DNA from: Actinomycetota bacterium
Lineage (GTDB): Bacteria; Actinomycetota; Acidimicrobiia; IMCC26256; PALSA-610
Length of the DNA: 9,493 nt
Reading direction: 5' to 3'
Assembly (NCBI GenBank): GCA_005779345.1
Contig: SXJQ01000016.1
Location: 1 to 9,493, forward strand
The notes under the pieces were generated by a model. The model was not told where the DNA came from. It searched no databases and worked only from the letters and a program-made list of their open reading frames with translations. This document shows, one piece after another, positions 6,031 to 9,493 of the stretch (positions are counted from its first letter, which is position 1; every line of letters starts with the position of its first letter). The position numbers and the translations under genes were made by a program.

Positions 6031-6330
6031 GTGGCACTCACCTGGATCCGCACGCACGACTGGGACAGCGACGATTGGCGTGACCGTGCGGTGTGCCGAG
6101 ACACGAACCCCGAGCTCTTCTTCCCTGTCGGCACGACCGGCAACGCGCTCGACCAGATCGACGTCGCCAAGTCGATCTGCGCGCAGTGCGCGGTCACCCA
6201 GGAGTGCCTCGAGTTCGCGATCGCGACGAACCAGGAGTCGGGTGTGTGGGGCGGACTCACCGAGGAGGAGCGCCGGCCGCTGCGTCGTGCGTTCCAGAGC
6301 GGCGACCGCTCCGTCGTCGCCGTCTCCTGA
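6031..6330 (+). CDS. whiB1: WhiB-family iron-sulfur transcription regulator, WhiB1/WblE type
   Basis: A 99-residue Wbl protein. The four cluster-binding cysteines are C22, C50, C53 and C59 (C-x27-C-x2-C-x5-C), the same spacing as mycobacterial WhiB1. The segment DWRDRAVCRDTNPELFFPVG, the later SGVWGG turn (GVWGG 71-75) and the basic TEEERRPLRR stretch match WhiB1 closely. By family knowledge, WhiB1 binds the primary sigma factor SigA, carries an oxygen-tolerant, nitric-oxide-reactive 4Fe-4S cluster, and is essential in M. tuberculosis. About 14 residues at the N-terminus (rich in Asp and Trp) precede the point where WhiB1 starts. GTG 6031 is chosen for the GAGGGG upstream; the open frame before it reads antisense to GDPD and is not coding. 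Its convergent neighbour pdtaS, 18 bp away, mirrors whiB1-pdtaS in M. tuberculosis. Confidence 0.95.
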   Translation: MALTWIRTHDWDSDDWRDRAVCRDTNPELFFPVGTTGNALDQIDVAKSICAQCAVTQECLEFAIATNQESGVWGGLTEEERRPLRRAFQSGDRSVVAVS

Positions 6331-6348
6331 CGGGCGACTGCCGACACC

Positions 6349-7812
6349 TCAGACCTCGACGCGGGGCATCTCCACCGGCACGACGAGGTGGACGCGTGTC
6401 CCGCCACCGTCGGCGTTGCGCATCTCCATCGAACCGGCCAGTTCGCCCGTGACGAGCGCCTTGACGATCGAGAGGCCGAGGCCCGTCGCGTTCTCGAGCG
6501 AGAAGTCGTCGGGGAGACCGCGCCCGTCGTCGGTCACGTCGATGATCACGGTGTCGCCTTCGCGACCGAGCTGCACATGGACCTCGCCCTTGTCGCGATC
6601 CTCGAAGGCGTGATCGACCGCGTTCTGCATCAGCTCGTTCAACACCACGGCGAGCGGCGTCGCGACCTCGCCGGGGAGATCGCCCGCATCGCCGTCGGCC
6701 GTGAACCGGATCGACAGGTCGGGTGACGAGACACTCTCCTCCACGACCCGCACGAGCGGCCGGACGATCTCGGCGAAGTGCACGACGTCGCCTGCCTCGC
6801 GCGACAGCGTCTCGTGCACGATCGCAATCGACCGGATCCGCCGTTCCGATTCCGCGAGCGCCTCGCGCGCCTCGACACTCTCGAGGCGGCGTCGCTGGAG
6901 CCGCAGCAACGACGCGATCGTCTGGAGGTTGTTCTTCACGCGGTGATGGATCTCGCGGATCGTCGCGTCCTTGCTCATCAACATGCGGTCGCGGCGGCGC
7001 AGGTCGGTGACGTCGCGCAGCAGAATGATCGCGCCGGTCGGAGCGTCGTGGGAGAGCAGCGGGATCGCGCGGACCAGCACCGAAACGTCGCCCCGCTCGA
7101 CCTCCTCGAGCACCGGGAGGCGAGCGCGCAGCGCCTGCTGGATCGCGGTGTCGTCGAAGCCGATGTCGACGAGTCGCATCCCCGGCGGGAACGCGTGGAT
7201 CCCCATGCGGTGCAGCACACTGATGGCGTTGGGGCTCGCGAAGTCCACGATCGTGTCGGCCGCGACCACGATCGCTCCGTCGCCGACGCGCGGCGCCGTC
7301 TCGAGTTCCACCTCCTCGCGGGCGAACGGGTAGGAGCCGTCGGCGACCATCCGAGCGAACCGATCGAACACCGACAGATAGGTGCGCTCGAGTTCACCGG
7401 GGCGGCGCTGGGTGGCCGGCGTGTACTCGCGGGTCACGAGGCCGACGCGCGCACCGTCGCAGGTGACCGGGATGACCTGCACCCGGATGCGCTCCTTCGT
7501 GCCGAGCGCCGTGGCGTCGGCATCGACGATCTCGCCCGTGCGCCAGGCCCGGGCGAGAACCGGCCGCTCGACCTCGTCGACGATCGTGCCGATCATGTCG
7601 GCGGGGTAGACCGTCTGACCCGTCGTCGGTCGGATGTGCCCGAGTACTACGAAGCGATTGCCGTCTTCGCCGGCGACCGGCGCGAGCAGCACGAGATCGG
7701 AGAACGACAGGTCGGAGAGCGGCCGCCAGGTGTTGATGAGGCGCCGGACGTGCGCGAGCGCGCCGCCGTGCAGCGAGGTTCGGCCCCGAACGAGATCGCC
7801 GAAGGTGGTCAC
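6349..7812 (-). CDS. pdtaS: Sensor histidine kinase PdtaS (GAF-like, PAS, HisKA_2, HATPase)
   Basis: A cytosolic histidine kinase of 487 residues with no transmembrane helix. The N-terminus (MTTFGDLV, about 1-135) is the GAF-like domain of PdtaS; about 165-272 is a PAS-like domain. HisKA_2 has HHRVKNNLQ at 289-297, with the phosphoacceptor among His289/His290. The ATPase domain has N-box LNELMQNAVDHAF (391-403), G1 DDGRG (428-432) and G2 GLGLSIV (444-450). In mycobacteria PdtaS phosphorylates PdtaR, an ANTAR-domain RNA-binding antiterminator, and responds to copper, nitric oxide or cyclic-di-GMP according to different reports. No PdtaR gene lies in this window. The GTG at 7812 is fixed by the GTGA overlap with the stop of the upstream ATPase gene, which implies translational coupling; the longer upstream frame reads through the ATPase gene and is not coding. 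Confidence 0.95.
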   Translation of the reverse strand: MTTFGDLVRGRTSLHGGALAHVRRLINTWRPLSDLSFSDLVLLAPVAGEDGNRFVVLGHIRPTTGQTVYPADMIGTIVDEVERPVLARAWRTGEIVDADATALGTKERIRVQVIPVTCDGARVGLVTREYTPATQRRPGELERTYLSVFDRFARMVADGSYPFAREEVELETAPRVGDGAIVVAADTIVDFASPNAISVLHRMGIHAFPPGMRLVDIGFDDTAIQQALRARLPVLEEVERGDVSVLVRAIPLLSHDAPTGAIILLRDVTDLRRRDRMLMSKDATIREIHHRVKNNLQTIASLLRLQRRRLESVEAREALAESERRIRSIAIVHETLSREAGDVVHFAEIVRPLVRVVEESVSSPDLSIRFTADGDAGDLPGEVATPLAVVLNELMQNAVDHAFEDRDKGEVHVQLGREGDTVIIDVTDDGRGLPDDFSLENATGLGLSIVKALVTGELAGSMEMRNADGGGTRVHLVVPVEMPRVEV

Positions 7813-9023
7813 GCGTCGATCATGCCACCGGCGAGCGGATCCCGACGCGCACTCGCGAACAGATGCCCGGCGATCCAGCCGAGGCCCTCGAGGTCGGCGA
7901 TGTCGTCGTCGCGTCCGGGAACCCGCAACGTGAGTGGCGCCGCGGCCGACAACTCGTTGCGGAGTTCGGCCTCCCGCGCCGCGACGATCGCGAAGTTGTG
8001 GAACGAGTCTGCGACGGTTCGCAGCACGCGGGCGACGCGCACCTCGTCGGCGAACGATTCGGGGTCGGCTCGGTGGAGCCCGGCCGCGAGTTCCTCGGCA
8101 CCGTCGACCATCCGTTGCGCGGCCATCGTCCCCGCCGCGTCGAGGAAGAAGTCGGGAAGGGTCTTGTTGAGGATCATCGCGCCGACATGGAGCCGACGGG
8201 CGTCGAGTTCCGCTCGGAACGACTCGGCTTCGCGCAGCGGCGCCGCCTCCAGCGTCGTGACGATCGCGAAGGTCGTGCGACGGTCGGAGAGCAGACCCTC
8301 GACCGCGTGTGCCCGCTCGACGAACCCGTCGTACATCGACTGGAAATTGAGGAAGAACTCGGCGATCTCCTGCAAGAACCGTGACCCCAACACGCGGTCC
8401 GCGACTTGATAGAAGGGCCGACTCGCGATGTCGAGGAGTCGAGTGCCGCGCTTGCCGCCGACACGGTACGGGAGCGTGAGCCAACGGAGCAGACGACCAC
8501 CGAAGAAGTCGGCCATCCGTGCCGGCGCGTCGAGGAAGTCGATCGCGTTGCGCGTCGGCGGCGTGTCGACGACGATCAGGTCGTAGTCGCCGCTCGCATG
8601 CAGTTCGTAGAGCCGCTCCATGGCGATGTAGTCGTGGCTCTGCACGAACCGGGCGGTGAGGTTGTGATAGAGCCGGTTGTCGAGGATCCGGTACGCGGTC
8701 GCCTCGTCGGGAGCGTGGCGCAGCACGAGGTCGTCCCAGCTCTGCTTCGTGTCGAGCATCGCGGCCCAGAGTTCGCCGCGCGGTTCGTATCCCGCCGCCT
8801 TCAGCACGTCGTCGGGGACGCGGCGGGCGAGGTTGCCGAGACCACCCACGCCGAGCGCGCCGGCGAGACGGCGTGCCGGATCCACCGTGACCACGAGCAC
8901 CCGCCCGCCGATCTCGTTCACCGCGCCGAGTGCGGTCGCGGCGGCGATCGAGGTCTTGCCGACGCCCCCCGAACCACAGCAGACGACGATCTCCTTGGTG
9001 GCGAGCAGCGCGGTGAGGTTCAC
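7809..9023 (-). CDS. ArsA/Get3-like ATPase, second of a pair
   Basis: A 404-residue P-loop ATPase of the ArsA/GET3 (anion-transporting ATPase) family. The deviant Walker A is GSGGVGKT at 17-24, with Ser18 where Get3/ArsA have the signature Lys (GKGGVGKT). VDPARRL (47-53) is the switch I/A-loop region, and VVDTPPTRN (151-159) is the Walker B/switch II region, with DTPPT in place of DTAPT. There are no CxxC or arsenite-binding cysteine patterns, so a role in arsenic export is unlikely. It most resembles the mycobacterial Rv3680-type protein, one of two ArsA-like neighbours near whiB4. GTG 9023 overlaps the stop of the upstream gene as GTGA, and its own stop overlaps the pdtaS start in the same way, so the three genes look translationally coupled. 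Client or substrate is unknown; hydrophobic segments at about 172-186 could take part in client binding. Confidence 0.9.
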   Translation of the reverse strand: MNLTALLATKEIVVCCGSGGVGKTSIAAATALGAVNEIGGRVLVVTVDPARRLAGALGVGGLGNLARRVPDDVLKAAGYEPRGELWAAMLDTKQSWDDLVLRHAPDEATAYRILDNRLYHNLTARFVQSHDYIAMERLYELHASGDYDLIVVDTPPTRNAIDFLDAPARMADFFGGRLLRWLTLPYRVGGKRGTRLLDIASRPFYQVADRVLGSRFLQEIAEFFLNFQSMYDGFVERAHAVEGLLSDRRTTFAIVTTLEAAPLREAESFRAELDARRLHVGAMILNKTLPDFFLDAAGTMAAQRMVDGAEELAAGLHRADPESFADEVRVARVLRTVADSFHNFAIVAAREAELRNELSAAAPLTLRVPGRDDDIADLEGLGWIAGHLFASARRDPLAGGMIDA

Positions 9024-9493
9024 AAGCCGTGCTCCTCGCTCAACGCGTCGGCGAGCAGTCGCGTCACGCGGAGCCCGTACGTACGGGTGAACAGGTACGG
9101 CAGGTAGACGAGCGGAACGTCGACCGCCGCACGCAGCTGTTCGAGGTGTTGCGCGCGCGAGCGACGCAACGAGACGGCGAGTCGCGCGCCGTCGAGCACG
9201 GCGGTCGTTCCCGGTCCGGCGGCAGCGCGCAGCCCGTGTTCGACATCGGGATCCCGCAGCGACTCGAAGATCTGCTCGTCGGCGTGGGTGAACAGCTCGG
9301 GGAGCACGCGGTTCACGATGATCTGGCCGATCGCGACCGTCGTCTCGTTGCGGAGGCGACCGACGAGCTCGATCGTCTCCGCGACCGGCATCTCCTCGGG
9401 CGTCGTGACGATGTCGACCGCGGTGATCGCCGGATCGGAGAGCAGCTCGACCATCCAGTCGGTCTGCTGGCGCACCGGGCCGACGTCGACCAG
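9020..9493 (-). CDS. ArsA/Get3-like ATPase, first of a pair, C-terminal part (truncated by window)
   Basis: The frame is open to the right edge (upstream residues LVDVGP precede the GTG at 9475), so this is the C-terminal 157 residues of a longer protein whose P-loop lies outside the window. The stretch VDIVTTPEEMPVAETIEL followed by IGQIIVNRVLPELF is typical of the C-terminal half of ArsA/Get3-like ATPases: the TTPEEMPVxE strand-helix, then the NRV segment of the last Rossmann strands. The paired arrangement matches Rv3679-Rv3680 of mycobacteria. The TGA stop at 9022-9020 overlaps the GTG of the next gene (GTGA). Starting at the internal GTG 9475 would give a 151-residue protein without the ATPase core, so that is not a real start. 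Confidence 0.85.
   Translation of the reverse strand: MVDVGPVRQQTDWMVELLSDPAITAVDIVTTPEEMPVAETIELVGRLRNETTVAIGQIIVNRVLPELFTHADEQIFESLRDPDVEHGLRAAAGPGTTAVLDGARLAVSLRRSRAQHLEQLRAAVDVPLVYLPYLFTRTYGLRVTRLLADALSEEHGL

Noticed and set aside
6778..8409. Long plus-strand frame antisense to pdtaS and the ATPase
   Set aside because: No family signatures and biased composition; the minus-strand genes carry complete catalytic motifs and coupled overlaps.
7809..9493. Arsenic resistance operon
   Set aside because: The ATPases lack arsenite-binding cysteines, and no ArsB, ArsR or ArsD is nearby. They belong to the general ArsA/Get3-like family.

Overview
The window is high-G+C bacterial chromosome with actinobacterial character. 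It carries a WhiB-like iron-sulfur protein, a PdtaS-type histidine kinase, the actinobacterial form of 2-oxoglutarate dehydrogenase/decarboxylase (Kgd), many GTG starts, and promoters that look leaderless (TANNNT close to the start codon). Within Actinomycetota a deep-branching class such as Acidimicrobiia is plausible, but this is a guess that the sequence does not prove. There are no mobile elements, CRISPR arrays, tRNA or rRNA genes, and little non-coding space, so this looks like ordinary core genome.

Layout, left to right. (1) 1-1586, +: the C-terminal part of kgd, cut by the window edge. (2) 1636-2544, -: dapA, convergent with kgd. (3) 2595-3386, +: a TauE/SafE-type membrane exporter, divergent from dapA. 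(4) 3350-4063, -: a family 5 uracil-DNA glycosylase whose 3' end overlaps the exporter tail-to-tail. (5) 4102-5031, +: a diacylglycerol-kinase-like lipid kinase, divergent from the glycosylase. (6) 5086-5799, -: a cytosolic glycerophosphodiester phosphodiesterase, separated from the kinase by a very strong inverted repeat. (7) 6031-6330, +: a WhiB1/WblE-like regulator with its own promoter and a structured leader. (8) 6349-9493, -: a run of three genes joined by two identical four-base GTGA overlaps. In transcription order these are an ArsA/Get3-like ATPase (cut by the right edge), a second ArsA/Get3-like ATPase, and pdtaS.

Genes 1-6 are single housekeeping functions in alternating orientation: TCA cycle, lysine/cell-wall precursor, anion export, DNA repair and lipid turnover. 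The right third is the most interesting part. The pairing of whiB1 with a convergent pdtaS is a known actinobacterial arrangement, and a pair of ArsA-like ATPases next to a whiB-family gene is another. Here the two arrangements appear merged into one locus.

The clearest non-coding signals are a near-perfect 27-bp-arm inverted repeat at 5043-5098 and a repeated start grammar, TANNNT followed by exactly six bases and the start codon, in front of four genes. There is also a TTGCAG-N17-TATCTT promoter with a hairpin-bearing leader upstream of the WhiB gene. I found no convincing evidence for an undescribed defence or mobile system.
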